Source: Methylobacterium sp. WL1 (GTDB lineage Bacteria > Pseudomonadota > Alphaproteobacteria > Rhizobiales > Beijerinckiaceae). Taken from it: a stretch of DNA of 64,000 bases. Positions 53,424 through 62,276 of this stretch are shown one piece after another. Both the position numbers and the translations under genes were made by a program. Within the stretch, counting starts at the first letter, position 1, and each line of letters starts with the position of its first letter. The stretch spans positions 3,190,001 through 3,254,000 of the forward strand of contig NZ_CP042823.1 of NCBI RefSeq assembly GCF_008000895.1, written 5' to 3'. Below the pieces are notes generated by a model, which made no database searches, was not told where the DNA came from, and was given only the letters and a program-made list of their open reading frames with translations.

Positions 53424-54082
53424 CGGGACGATCCTTTTGATCGAGAAGCCGTCTTATTGGCGGCTCCTGCGATGTATCGTCCAACCGCTTGCCGAGCAAT
53501 TAATTCGATCTCTGAAAAAATGTTTCCGTGCGGCATGGTTAAAAATATTGATCCGACACTGATCAAACGCACTGTTTTCGGACCAACAGGTCGAATACTT
53601 TGGCCTACAGAACCAAATACCGAAATCGTTACGGTGAAACGCACTCTTTCTAGCAGTTATTTTCATAGTAGTATTTGTTTTCCCAAATCGATACGGCGCA
53701 GCCCAATTCCGTCCTTGTTCTGGATACCATTCCCAGAGCATCGAAAATCCAAACGTCGGCTCCTGGTGCTCTGGGCGTCACGGTCGTGAGCCATTGCCGG
53801 CTCGTCCAAACAACCGGCGGTGCAAGGCCTGCGCTTCCAACAGTTCGATCTCCGAGCGCTCGCCGCTCAGGTGGATACCGGTTCGGCGTCAGCCAGCGCA
53901 TCGAATCCAGGACTTGGAGCCGCGCGCGGAGGCACTCAGCCTCGCATAGGGGAACCGATCCATTGCGCCCATCGCAACAACGCAGGACGGGAGGGCGCCA
54001 CGTCGCAGCGCAGCCATCACGCGGGGCCCGGAGACCCGGATCGTCAGCGGGCTATCGGCGAAGCCCGGTCCCGAGTGTACGA
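53424..54082. other. AT-rich leader and gap upstream of flagellin
   Basis: About 660 bp between flagellin and the GT41 gene, both on the minus strand. 53500-53760 is AT-rich and holds the flagellin promoter and a long leader. No sigma-54 or sigma-28 box could be matched with confidence. 53770-54080 is GC-normal with only shadow frames. Confidence 0.5.
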
Positions 54083-56224
54083 TCAGACCTGCGCGCCGGA
54101 AAGCCAGCAGCGCCACATGCCCCGGAACGCCACCGCGACATCCTCGGCCAAGCTGGCGTGGTCCATGAGCGCGCTGCCGTGCAGACGCTCGCGAAGCCCG
54201 CTCCGGATCCCGCGAAGGCGCTCCGGATCCGTGGCCAGATCCCGGGCGATCGCGACGTAGGCGTCCTCAGTGTCGGCGATCAGATCGGGAAGGTCCATCG
54301 CCGTGAGTACCGAAACGCCCGTGCGTGCCGCCGCGTGTGCGCCACGCAGGGTCACGAACGGCACCCCCATCGACAGGGTGTCGTAGCTCGTCGTGCCGCC
54401 GTTGTAAGGGTACGGATCCAGGGCGATATCCACCCGGTGGTAGAGTTCGTGGTAACCGGTGTTGACCCGAGGCTGGAAGACCACCCGATCGAGGGGCATC
54501 CCCGCCGCGGCGAGGCGCGTATCGACCGCCTCGCGGACTTCCGCGGTTCCGATATCGCCCACCACCATGAACAGACGCGCGTCAGGCACCGCCAGCAGGA
54601 TGTCGGCCCAGGTCTTCAGGGCCGCGTCGCACACCTTGGTCAGGCGGTTGAAGCAGCCGAAGGTGATGTATCCCGCATCCTCGAAAGGCGCGCGCTCGCG
54701 GACGGGCGGCAGGTCGTCGACGCCCCTGTAGGTCGCCGTGACCCGCGGCAGGCGCCAGAGCCGCTCCGCGTGCAGGGGCTCGGCTAGGCCGGGCGGGTCC
54801 GTGATCGGGTCGGTCATGCGGTAGTCGATGGCCGCCAGCCCGGTGGTGCCGGGATGCCCGATCCAGGTCGCCTGGACCGGCGCGGGCTTGCGCGCGAACA
54901 CGAGCAGACGGTTGCCGGCGCTGTGCCCGGAGAGATCGACCAGGATGTCGATGGCGTCGGCCTCGATCCGGTCGGCCGCAGCGTCGTCGTCCAGGCAGGC
55001 GAGGTTGGTCCAGCCGTCGAACAGCGGCTTGAGTCGCTCGGAAATCGCGTCCTCGCTCGCGTGGGTCATGTAGGCCTGTATCGAGAAGGCCTCCCGGTCG
55101 ACGGCGCGCAGGTAGGGCTCGAAGAAGCGGACCAGGGCGTGGTTGCAGAGATCGCCAGAGACGAAGCCGATGCGCAGCCGGCGCTCCGGGTCGCGATCGT
55201 TGGCGAAGGGGCGGCGGCGCAGCAACGGATCCGCGTAGCGGCGGCCATAGGCCAGCGCATCGTCGGCGTATTCCGTGTGCGGGATATCCGCCGCGTAGAG
55301 CTTGGCGAACAGGCGGTTGGAGGCGACGAACAGCTTGGACGGGTCGAGATCGAGGGCGCGGTCGAACGCCTCCACGGCCTCGCCCAGGCGCCCGAGGGCT
55401 AGCAGAGCACTGCCGCGGTTGCTGTGCGCGCCGGCATTCTCGGGCTCCAGCACGATCGCCCGCTCGGCATGCCGCAGGGCTTCGCCGTAGCGGAAGCGCC
55501 GCTGGTAGACGCCGGCGATGTTGGCATGCGCGATCGCGAGATCGGGATCGAGCTCGAGGGCCTTCTCGAGCGCCGAGATGGCGCCGTCATGGTCGCCGCG
55601 GTTGGTCAGCACGGAGCTGAGCCCGCTGAAGAACAGCGGGTTCTCCGGCTCGCGGTAGAGCGCGATGCTGATCAGGTCGTAGGCCAGTTCGGGCCGGTTC
55701 GTCCGGGCCGCGATGGCGCCGGCGAGATAGGTTGCGTGCGCGTGGCTGTCGTCGAGGAGCAGAACCAGGTCGAGCAGGGCCTCCGCCGGCAGGAACTCGC
55801 CGTGATCGTAGCGGATCTGCGCCGCCGCGAAGGTACGCTCCAGGAACGCCGCGATGAGCGGCTGCGCCTCGGGCCCGAAGCCTTGCGCCTTGTAGCGCTC
55901 AAGGATCGCGCGCGCATCGGGCTGCCGTTCGACGGCCAGCAGCGCGGTGGCGAGCGCCAGCCAGTAGCCCGGTCGCTCCGGGGCGCCCCGCAGCGCCGTG
56001 ACGAAATGGGCCACAGCCTTCTCGGGCGTGCGGCTGGCGGCGATCTGGCCGAGTTCGTAATGCGCTTCGGGATGGTTCGGCTCGGCATCGAGCAAACGGC
56101 GCAGGCTCGATTCGGCCCGATCGAAGCGCCCTGACGCGCGATGGTCCCGAGCCTTCGTGAGGCTGCGCATGGCAGCCGCCCCCGACGCAGCACCGCGTGC
56201 CCGCCCGCCATACTGATCGAGCAT
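54083..56224 (-). CDS. TPR-repeat glycosyltransferase, GT41/O-GlcNAc-transferase-like
   Basis: 713 residues. TPR repeats fill about residues 20-310, e.g. RALELDPDLAIAHANIAGVYQ-like AHANIAGVYQRRFRYGEALRHAERAI and AGAHSNRGSALLALGRLGEAVEAFDRALDLDP. The catalytic half (about 345-700) has RIGFVSGDLCNHALVRFFEP, DILVDLSGHSAGNRLLVFARKPAPVQATWIGHPGTTG, and ITFGCFNRLTKV. The UDP-sugar site DIALDPYPYNGGTTSYDTL follows. This is the GT41 (OGT/SPINDLY) layout. GGGAGG precedes ATG 56224. Placement upstream of flagellin suggests modification of flagellin. Confidence 0.9.
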   Translation of the reverse strand: MLDQYGGRARGAASGAAAMRSLTKARDHRASGRFDRAESSLRRLLDAEPNHPEAHYELGQIAASRTPEKAVAHFVTALRGAPERPGYWLALATALLAVERQPDARAILERYKAQGFGPEAQPLIAAFLERTFAAAQIRYDHGEFLPAEALLDLVLLLDDSHAHATYLAGAIAARTNRPELAYDLISIALYREPENPLFFSGLSSVLTNRGDHDGAISALEKALELDPDLAIAHANIAGVYQRRFRYGEALRHAERAIVLEPENAGAHSNRGSALLALGRLGEAVEAFDRALDLDPSKLFVASNRLFAKLYAADIPHTEYADDALAYGRRYADPLLRRRPFANDRDPERRLRIGFVSGDLCNHALVRFFEPYLRAVDREAFSIQAYMTHASEDAISERLKPLFDGWTNLACLDDDAAADRIEADAIDILVDLSGHSAGNRLLVFARKPAPVQATWIGHPGTTGLAAIDYRMTDPITDPPGLAEPLHAERLWRLPRVTATYRGVDDLPPVRERAPFEDAGYITFGCFNRLTKVCDAALKTWADILLAVPDARLFMVVGDIGTAEVREAVDTRLAAAGMPLDRVVFQPRVNTGYHELYHRVDIALDPYPYNGGTTSYDTLSMGVPFVTLRGAHAAARTGVSVLTAMDLPDLIADTEDAYVAIARDLATDPERLRGIRSGLRERLHGSALMDHASLAEDVAVAFRGMWRCWLSGAQV

Positions 56225-56389
56225 TCCGCGCCCTCCCGTCGCGCGGAGATTGCGAATGCATCCTTAAGGGCGCGTAAATCCGAGGCTGGACTTCGTTATC
56301 ATGCGCATCGGACCACTTTGGATCCGTCGCGCGAGCCGACGCACCGTATGTCCAGAGCGGCGAAACCGCTTCGCAGGAAGGCGCGGCGG

Positions 56390-56476
56390 CGGAAGGGGTG
56401 GGATTCGAACCCACGGTAGAGTTGCCCCCACGGCGGTTTTCAAGACCGCTGCCTTAAACCACTCGGCCACCCTTCC
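56390..56476 (-). tRNA. tRNA-Ser (anticodon TGA)
   Basis: Class II tRNA on the minus strand: GGAAGGGTGGCCGAGTGG start, long variable arm (GTGGGGGCAACTCTAC), T arm GGGTTCGAATCCC, acceptor end CCTTCC plus discriminator G at 56390. The anticodon loop CTTGAAA gives TGA. CCA is not encoded; GCCGCC follows. Confidence 0.96.
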
Positions 56477-56643
56477 CGGCCGCGCCTGCGGCCCCCCGGT
56501 TATGGCTGCCCCGGGCGCCGCGTCAACCGCAGAACGAGCGGTTGACCTGCCACCGCATTCCGCCTATCTCACCGCCCACGCCCGAGCCGCCATGTCGGCG
56601 CGGACGTTGTTCGGTCGTGCCGACCTTGGGCCTACCGACGCGA

Positions 56644-56717
56644 TGGGGGATAGTTTAACGGTAGAACGGTGGACTCTGACTCCTCTAGTCCTGGTTCGAA
56701 TCCAGGTCCCCCAGCCA
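56644..56717 (+). tRNA. tRNA-Gln (anticodon CTG)
   Basis: 74-nt cloverleaf starting TGGGGGATAGTTTAACGG and ending CAGGTCCCCCAGCCA with CCA encoded. Anticodon loop CTCTGAC gives CTG. The anticodon stem GTGGA/TCCTC has a T-T mismatch at pair 28:42; acceptor and T stems are perfect. Confidence 0.93.
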
Positions 56718-56727
56718 TCGAATTCAG

Positions 56728-56757
56728 CCCGCCCGGTCAGTGACTTGGCGGGTTTTT
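56728..56757 (+). terminator. Rho-independent terminator after tRNA-Gln
   Basis: CCCGCC and GGCGGG form a stem around 13 bases, directly followed by TTTTT. It starts 11 bases after the tRNA. The remaining 240 bp to 57000 show no gene. Confidence 0.8.
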
Positions 56758-57000
56758 CGTTGCCTGAATGCGCTCAGCAACCGGTTCGACACGATGTGCG
56801 GGTTTGCCAAGGCCTGCAGCGCAACGCAGGCTGATTTGCGCGCGATACGGATGAAACACGAAGTCCTTATTGATGGAGCCTCTCTCCCCGGCGACAGCAC
56901 CGTACAACCCGTAGACTTCGTCTGGATTCATGCGAGATTGGAATAAGCTCCGAACACCCGTGTATGGCCTCTTAGTTTATTAGTATCTGTAAGTCGACTT

Positions 57001-58269
57001 TCAAAAAGAGTTCATCCGCTTGAGGATGATACTGGCGTTGACACCCCCGAACCCGAAACCGTTCGAAAGCGCGTAGTCCACAGAGGCCCGCCGAGCCTCC
57101 GGTCCGATGAGGTCCAGGCCTGACGCGCCCGCGTCGGGATCGGTCAGATTGAGGGTGGGCGGCAAGACGCCCTCGCGCAATGCCTGCACCGTGATGATCG
57201 CCTCCAGACCGCCGGCGGCGCCGAGGAGGTGGCCGGTTGCGGACTTCGTCGAGGAAATGGCCGGACCGTCCTCGCCGAAGACGGACTTGAGCGCCGCCAG
57301 CTCCCCCGAATCGCCGACCGACGTCGCGGTCGCGTGCGCGTTGACGTAGCCGATGGCGGCGGGTTCCAGCCCTGCCATGGCCAGGGCCGTGGTGATCGCC
57401 TGGCGGGCGCCGCTGCCATCCGCGGGACCGGCGGTGAGGTGGTAGGCGTCGGCGCTTGTGCCGTACCCGACCAGTTCGGCCAGCGGGACGGCGCCACGCG
57501 CCTGCGCGTGCGTCAGAGTTTCCAGCACGAGGATGCCGGCGCCCTCACCCATGACGAAGCCGTCGCGGCTTCGGTCGAAGGGCCGCGACGCGGCGGCTGG
57601 CGTGTCGTTGAACGCCGTCGAGAGGCTGCGCGCCGCGGCGAAGCCGCCGAGCGCGACGCGTGTGACGCAGGCCTCGGCACCGCCACAGACGACGACATCG
57701 GCGTCGCCGGCGCGAATCAGGCGCACCGCATCCCCGATGGCTTGGACGCTCGCCGCGCAGGCGGTGACGGGAGCCCCGAGCGGTCCCTTGAAGCCGTAGC
57801 GGATGGAGACATGGCCGGCGGCCAGGTTGACCAGGAAGGCCGGCACCGTGAACGGCGACAGGCGCTGCGCGCCGCGGGTGCGCACGGTCTCCACAGCGTC
57901 CGTGATGGTCTGGAAGCCTCCGATGCCGGAGGCCACGATGGTCGCGGTGCGGACGCGCTCCCACTCGCTGGAGGGTTTCCAGCCCGACTGCCGAAGGGCC
58001 TGTTCCGCCGCCGTCAACGTGAACTGGATGAACCGGTCCATCTTGCGGAGGTCCTTGACCGGGATGAGGGCGCCCGGATCGAACCCGTCCGGATCCTCGT
58101 CCCGGGACGGCACGAGCCCGGCGACCTTCGCGTCGATGTCGGGGACGAGGTCGTCCGGCAAGCGCCGAACACCGGATTCGGATCCGACGAGCCGGCGCCA
58201 CATCCCTTCGACGCTGCAGCCGAGCGGGGAGACGACGCCCATTCCCGTGACCACGATTCGTTCGCGCAT
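57001..58269 (-). CDS. Beta-ketoacyl-ACP synthase, FabF type
   Basis: 422-residue condensing enzyme adding two carbons from malonyl-ACP. The full catalytic triad is present: Cys171 in VTACAASVQA, His312 in VNAHATATSVGD and His347 in KSATGHLLGAAG, with the Gly-rich end SNGFGFGGVNASIIL. N-terminal IVVTGMGVVSPLG is typical. There is no fabD, acpP or fabG beside it, as expected for the main fabF, so this may be an extra copy. A TetR gene and an RND operon follow on the same strand. Confidence 0.93.
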   Translation of the reverse strand: MRERIVVTGMGVVSPLGCSVEGMWRRLVGSESGVRRLPDDLVPDIDAKVAGLVPSRDEDPDGFDPGALIPVKDLRKMDRFIQFTLTAAEQALRQSGWKPSSEWERVRTATIVASGIGGFQTITDAVETVRTRGAQRLSPFTVPAFLVNLAAGHVSIRYGFKGPLGAPVTACAASVQAIGDAVRLIRAGDADVVVCGGAEACVTRVALGGFAAARSLSTAFNDTPAAASRPFDRSRDGFVMGEGAGILVLETLTHAQARGAVPLAELVGYGTSADAYHLTAGPADGSGARQAITTALAMAGLEPAAIGYVNAHATATSVGDSGELAALKSVFGEDGPAISSTKSATGHLLGAAGGLEAIITVQALREGVLPPTLNLTDPDAGASGLDLIGPEARRASVDYALSNGFGFGGVNASIILKRMNSF

Positions 58270-58409
58270 CGTTATCCTCTGGCGGAGTCCTGGGTACGCC
58301 GCGGACGTCGCGCGGCACCTGCGGGTCCGGCCAGGATCGGCACGGTCGCGCGTTCAGGCGATGAGGACGCACTCGCAAAAAAATGCGGGCCGTCCCGGCC
58401 TGGCCGACG

Positions 58410-58952
58410 TTATCCGGTGACGGCAGCCTGCGCTGCCCGGATCAGTTCGCTCGCGAGAGCCTCGTCGTCGACTGCTCGCGCCAACACGACGGCACCGACG
58501 ATCGTCGACAGCGTCGCCAGAGACCGTTGCCTGCGGCGCTCCTTGGCTCCCCTGGGCGTAAGGCCTGCGAGGATGGTGGCCATGCGCTCGACGCCCTGGG
58601 TGAACCGCGCCCGGACAGGACCGCCCCGCGGCTCCCGGGCCACGTCGTTCGCCAGGGCCGCGAGAGGGCATCCCATACCGGGTGAACGGACATGCGTGAG
58701 GGACAGGTAGTTGGCGATGAGGGTGTCGAGGCTCCCGCGGTATTCCTCGTCGAGCGCGCTGTCGAACGCCTCCGCGGCAAGGGCCTCCTTGTTGGAGAAC
58801 TGACCGTAGAACCCGCCATGGGTGAGGCCGGCCGACGCCATGATGTCGGCGACCCCGACGCCATGGAGGCCGCGTTCCCGGAACAGCGACGCAGCGACCT
58901 CGACGACGCGGCGGCGGTTGAGCTTGGCCTGCTCTTGGGAAACTCTGGGCAT
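58410..58952 (-). CDS. TetR family repressor, probable RND operon regulator
   Basis: 180 residues. HTH: NRRRVVEVAASLFRERGLHGVGVADIMASAGLTHGGFYGQFSNKEALAAEAF (about 12-63). The C-terminal domain includes GCPLAALANDVARE, the TetR_C_16-like motif. The same palindrome lies exactly 36 bp upstream of this gene and of the fusion-protein gene at 63358, which suggests it represses both itself and the efflux operon. It sits 219 bp downstream of the RND permease on the same strand. Confidence 0.92.
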   Translation of the reverse strand: MPRVSQEQAKLNRRRVVEVAASLFRERGLHGVGVADIMASAGLTHGGFYGQFSNKEALAAEAFDSALDEEYRGSLDTLIANYLSLTHVRSPGMGCPLAALANDVAREPRGGPVRARFTQGVERMATILAGLTPRGAKERRRQRSLATLSTIVGAVVLARAVDDEALASELIRAAQAAVTG

Positions 58953-58987
58953 GACCTGATCCTTCGGCGTTCCTGAGACCGATATAA

Positions 58988-59001
58988 ATGCGTTTCATCA
59001 T
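58988..59001. promoter_or_regulatory. TetR operator candidate upstream of the tetR-like gene
   Basis: ATGCGT-TT-CATCAT, an imperfect copy of the palindrome at 63394-63407. Its near edge is 36 bp from the ATG at 58952. TATAAATG just beside it could be the -10 region, which a repressor would cover. Confidence 0.6.
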
Positions 59002-59171
59002 CTAAAGAAGGGCGGGACAGGCTGGCTTTCGATGGGGTCCGGCCACTGAGCCGCGAGCTCGGCGACAGGGATTGACGATTTCGATCGACCGGCCTGCGGA
59101 GGGGGGCATCAATGCAGGCCGGCCGGCCGACCGCACGTTCGCTGCCGAACGCGCGATCCTGAAAGTCCGGG

Positions 59172-62100
59172 CTACCCCCCGGACCGAACCAGCACCGCGC
59201 CGGAGCCGGCGGCGCGGCCCGTGCGGGGTTCCCGCGCCACCCGGAACCACAAGGCATAGAGCGCCGGCAGGAACAGCAGCGTGAGGAGCGTGCCCACGCC
59301 GACGCCGCCGATCAGGACGTAGGCGAGCGCCCCCCAGAACACCGAGTGCGTCAGCGGGATGAAGGCCAGCATCGCGGCAGCCGCCGTGAGGATTACGGGC
59401 CGCGCCCGCCGCACGGTGGATTCCACGATGGCCTCGTAATCCGACAGGCCGGAGGCGCGGTCGTGGTGGATTTGATCCACCAGGATCAGCGTGTTGCGCA
59501 TGAGGATGCCCGACAGCGCGATCAATCCCAGGATCGCGTTGAATCCAAACGGCTGCTGGAAGATCAACAGCGTGGGGACCGCCCCGACGAGGCCCAGCGG
59601 TGCGGTCGCGAACACCATGAACATGGTCGAGAACGACCGCACCTGCAGCATGATGACCGTCAGCGTCACGATCAGCATCAGGGGGAAGACCGCCACCAGC
59701 GCGTTCATCGCCTTGGCGCTCTCCTCCACGGCACCGGCGGTGTCGATCCGGTAGCCCGGCGGCAGCTTCGCCTTGATCGGGTCGAGGAGCGGCAGCACCT
59801 GCGCGTGGATGTCCGGCGGCTGCTTGCCGTCGAGCACGTCGCCCTGCACCCGGATGTAGGTCTCGCGATTGTAGCGCTTGAGCACCGCATCCTCGTTGCG
59901 GCTCTCCAGATGCGCCACCTGGGACAGTGGGACCTGGCGTCCGTCATGGGTGGCCAGCGTGAGGTCGCCGATCTCGCCGAGCGAGCGGCGCTCCGGTCCG
60001 GGGCTGCGCAGGAGCACGTCGACGGAGCGCAGGTTCTCGCGGACCTGGGTCGCGGGCGTCCCGTTGAGGTAGCTCTGCAGTTGCTGGCCGGCCTCCTTAG
60101 GGGTCAGGCCGATCAGGCGCAGGCGCTCCTGGTCGAGGACAAGGTGCAGGCTCGGAGTCTTGTCACCCCAATCCAGGTGCACCAGCCGCATGTTCGGGTT
60201 GGAGGCCATGGCGTCGGCGACCTCGGCCGCGATACCGCGGATGACGTCGAGATCGGGCCCGACCACGCGGAAGGCGACCGGAAAGCGGATGGGCGGCCCG
60301 AACACGATCTGCAGCACGCGCACGCGCGCCTCGGGGAAGAGGCCGTCGCTCACAAGCTTGCGGACCTTGAGCCGAAGCGCGTCACGGGCTGCGGCGTCAG
60401 CGGTCTGCACAACGATCTGCGCGAAGGCGGGGTCGGGCAGCTCCGGGTCGAAGGAGAGCACGAAGCGGGGCATGCCCTGGCCGATGTAGCTGGTGATCTC
60501 GCGCGCCTCGGGCAGCTGACGCACGGCCGCCTCGACCTTCTTCACGCTGGCCTCCGTGGTCGCGAAGGCTGTGCCCGTCGGCAGGGTCACCTCGACGATG
60601 AGTTCCGGGCGCTCCGAGTTCGGGAAGAACTGCTTCTCGACCTTGCCCATGCCGACCACTGCCACCGCAAACAGCGCCACGGTGATGCCGGCCGCCATCC
60701 ACTTGTGGTCGACGGAGGCCCGCACGATCCGACGCAGGCGCTGGTAGTTCCGCGTCGCGTAGATCGCCTCGTGGCCGCCTTCCACCGTCTTGATATTGGG
60801 CAGGAGCTTGACGCCGAGATAGGGCGTGAAGGTCACGGCCACGATCCAGGAGATGATCAGCGAGAAGCCGACCACCCAGAAGATGTTGCCGGCGTATTCG
60901 CCCGCCGTGGAAGCGGCGAAGCCCACGGGTAGGAACCCCGCGATGGTGACGAGCGTGCCGGTGAGCATCGGCGCGGCGGTGGCGCTCCAGGCATGGGTGG
61001 CCGCCTCGATGCGGTCGGCCCCCTCCTCCATGCGCACCACCATCATCTCGATGGCGATGATGGCGTCGTCCACGAGCAGGCCGAGCGAGATGATCAGCGC
61101 CCCGAGGGTGATGCGGTCGAAATCCCGCCCGGTGACCATCATCACCACGAACACGGCGGCGAGGGTGATAGGAACGGCGAGCGCCACGACGATGCCGACC
61201 CTGAACCCGAGGGCGACGAGACTGACCACGATCACCACGGACAGCGCCGTGAAGAACTTCACCATGAACTCGTGGATGGCGTCGTCGATAACCTTGGCCT
61301 GGTCGGTGATCTTCGTGAACGTGATGCCGGTCGGCAACGCGTGATGGATCGCGACCTCCTCGGCGTTCAACGCTTCGCCGAGCTGCAACCCGTTAAAGCC
61401 GGGCTTCATCACGAGGCCGAGCATCAGAGCCGGCTCGCCGTCATTGCGGATCGCGAAGACCTTCGGATCCTCGTAGCCGCGCTTTACCTCGGCGATGTCG
61501 CCGAGCTTGAGGCTGCGGTCGCCCGCGCTCACCGGCAGGTTCCGCAGGACGTCCAAGCTGTCGATGGCACCGTCGAGCCGCAGGTAGACCCGGGGCCCGG
61601 CGGTCTCGACGAAGCCTGCCGGGGTCACGTCGTTCTGGTTGGCCAGCGCGGACAGGAGCTGCTGGCCGGTGATGCCGAGCGTGGCGAGACGCTGATAGGA
61701 GATCTCGACGAAGATCTTCTGCGTCTGCTCACCCAGGATGTTGATCTTCTCGATCCCCGGCACCCGCAGCAGACGCTGGCGCAGATCCTCAGCCTTCAGC
61801 ACGAGGTGCCGGTGCGGCAGACCCTGGGCCTGGAGGGCATAGAGCGCGAAGTAGACGTCCGAGAACTCGTCGTTGAACAGCGGGCCCATCACGCCGCGCG
61901 GCAGGGTGGACGCCTGATCGGACAGCTTCTTGCGGGCCTGGTAGAACTCCGACTGGAGCTTGGCCGGCGGCATGCTGTCCTTGAAGTAGACCTTCATCAG
62001 CATGAGGCCCGGCCGAACCGTGGTCTCGACGCGGTCGTAGTAGACGAGTTCCTGCAGGCGCTTTTCCAGGGGGTCGGCCACCTGCCGCTGCATCTCGTCG

Positions 62101-62276
62101 GTGGTGGCGCCGGGCCAGGCGGCCGAGACGGACATCGTCTTGACCGTGAAGGCCGGATCCTCGGCGCGGCCGAGCTTCTGGAAGGCGAAGAAGCCGGCGG
62201 CCGTCACCGCGATGATAAGGAAGAGCGTGACGGCCCGCTCGCGGACCGCCAGGGCGGAGAGGTTGAAGCCGGTCAT
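59172..62276 (-). CDS. RND efflux permease (HAE1/CusA-type, multidrug-like)
   Basis: 1034-residue inner-membrane proton-driven exporter. The start MTGFNLSALAVRERAVTLFLIIAV is the first helix. The proton-relay Asp pair is in ISLGLLVDDAIIAIEMM (TM4), and signature AVPITLAAVFVVMMVTG and LTGTLVTIAGFLPVGFAAS follow. The second half has LPLMLIVTLTVIMLQVRSFS-like and ILVDQIHHDRASGLSDYEAI. Acid-rich metal-exporter motifs of CusA are absent, so organic substrates are likely. ATG 62276 overlaps the fusion-protein stop (ATGA). No outer membrane factor gene is in the operon. Confidence 0.94.
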   Translation of the reverse strand: MTGFNLSALAVRERAVTLFLIIAVTAAGFFAFQKLGRAEDPAFTVKTMSVSAAWPGATTDEMQRQVADPLEKRLQELVYYDRVETTVRPGLMLMKVYFKDSMPPAKLQSEFYQARKKLSDQASTLPRGVMGPLFNDEFSDVYFALYALQAQGLPHRHLVLKAEDLRQRLLRVPGIEKINILGEQTQKIFVEISYQRLATLGITGQQLLSALANQNDVTPAGFVETAGPRVYLRLDGAIDSLDVLRNLPVSAGDRSLKLGDIAEVKRGYEDPKVFAIRNDGEPALMLGLVMKPGFNGLQLGEALNAEEVAIHHALPTGITFTKITDQAKVIDDAIHEFMVKFFTALSVVIVVSLVALGFRVGIVVALAVPITLAAVFVVMMVTGRDFDRITLGALIISLGLLVDDAIIAIEMMVVRMEEGADRIEAATHAWSATAAPMLTGTLVTIAGFLPVGFAASTAGEYAGNIFWVVGFSLIISWIVAVTFTPYLGVKLLPNIKTVEGGHEAIYATRNYQRLRRIVRASVDHKWMAAGITVALFAVAVVGMGKVEKQFFPNSERPELIVEVTLPTGTAFATTEASVKKVEAAVRQLPEAREITSYIGQGMPRFVLSFDPELPDPAFAQIVVQTADAAARDALRLKVRKLVSDGLFPEARVRVLQIVFGPPIRFPVAFRVVGPDLDVIRGIAAEVADAMASNPNMRLVHLDWGDKTPSLHLVLDQERLRLIGLTPKEAGQQLQSYLNGTPATQVRENLRSVDVLLRSPGPERRSLGEIGDLTLATHDGRQVPLSQVAHLESRNEDAVLKRYNRETYIRVQGDVLDGKQPPDIHAQVLPLLDPIKAKLPPGYRIDTAGAVEESAKAMNALVAVFPLMLIVTLTVIMLQVRSFSTMFMVFATAPLGLVGAVPTLLIFQQPFGFNAILGLIALSGILMRNTLILVDQIHHDRASGLSDYEAIVESTVRRARPVILTAAAAMLAFIPLTHSVFWGALAYVLIGGVGVGTLLTLLFLPALYALWFRVAREPRTGRAAGSGAVLVRSGG

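Noticed and set aside
56740..56946. 68-codon frame after tRNA-Gln, considered as an integrase or island remnant
   Set aside because: No recombinase motif, no repeat of the tRNA 3' end to the right, and the terminator overlaps it.
59346..60932. 528-codon plus-strand open frame
   Set aside because: Antisense of the RND permease; no domain, and the opposite strand is unambiguous.
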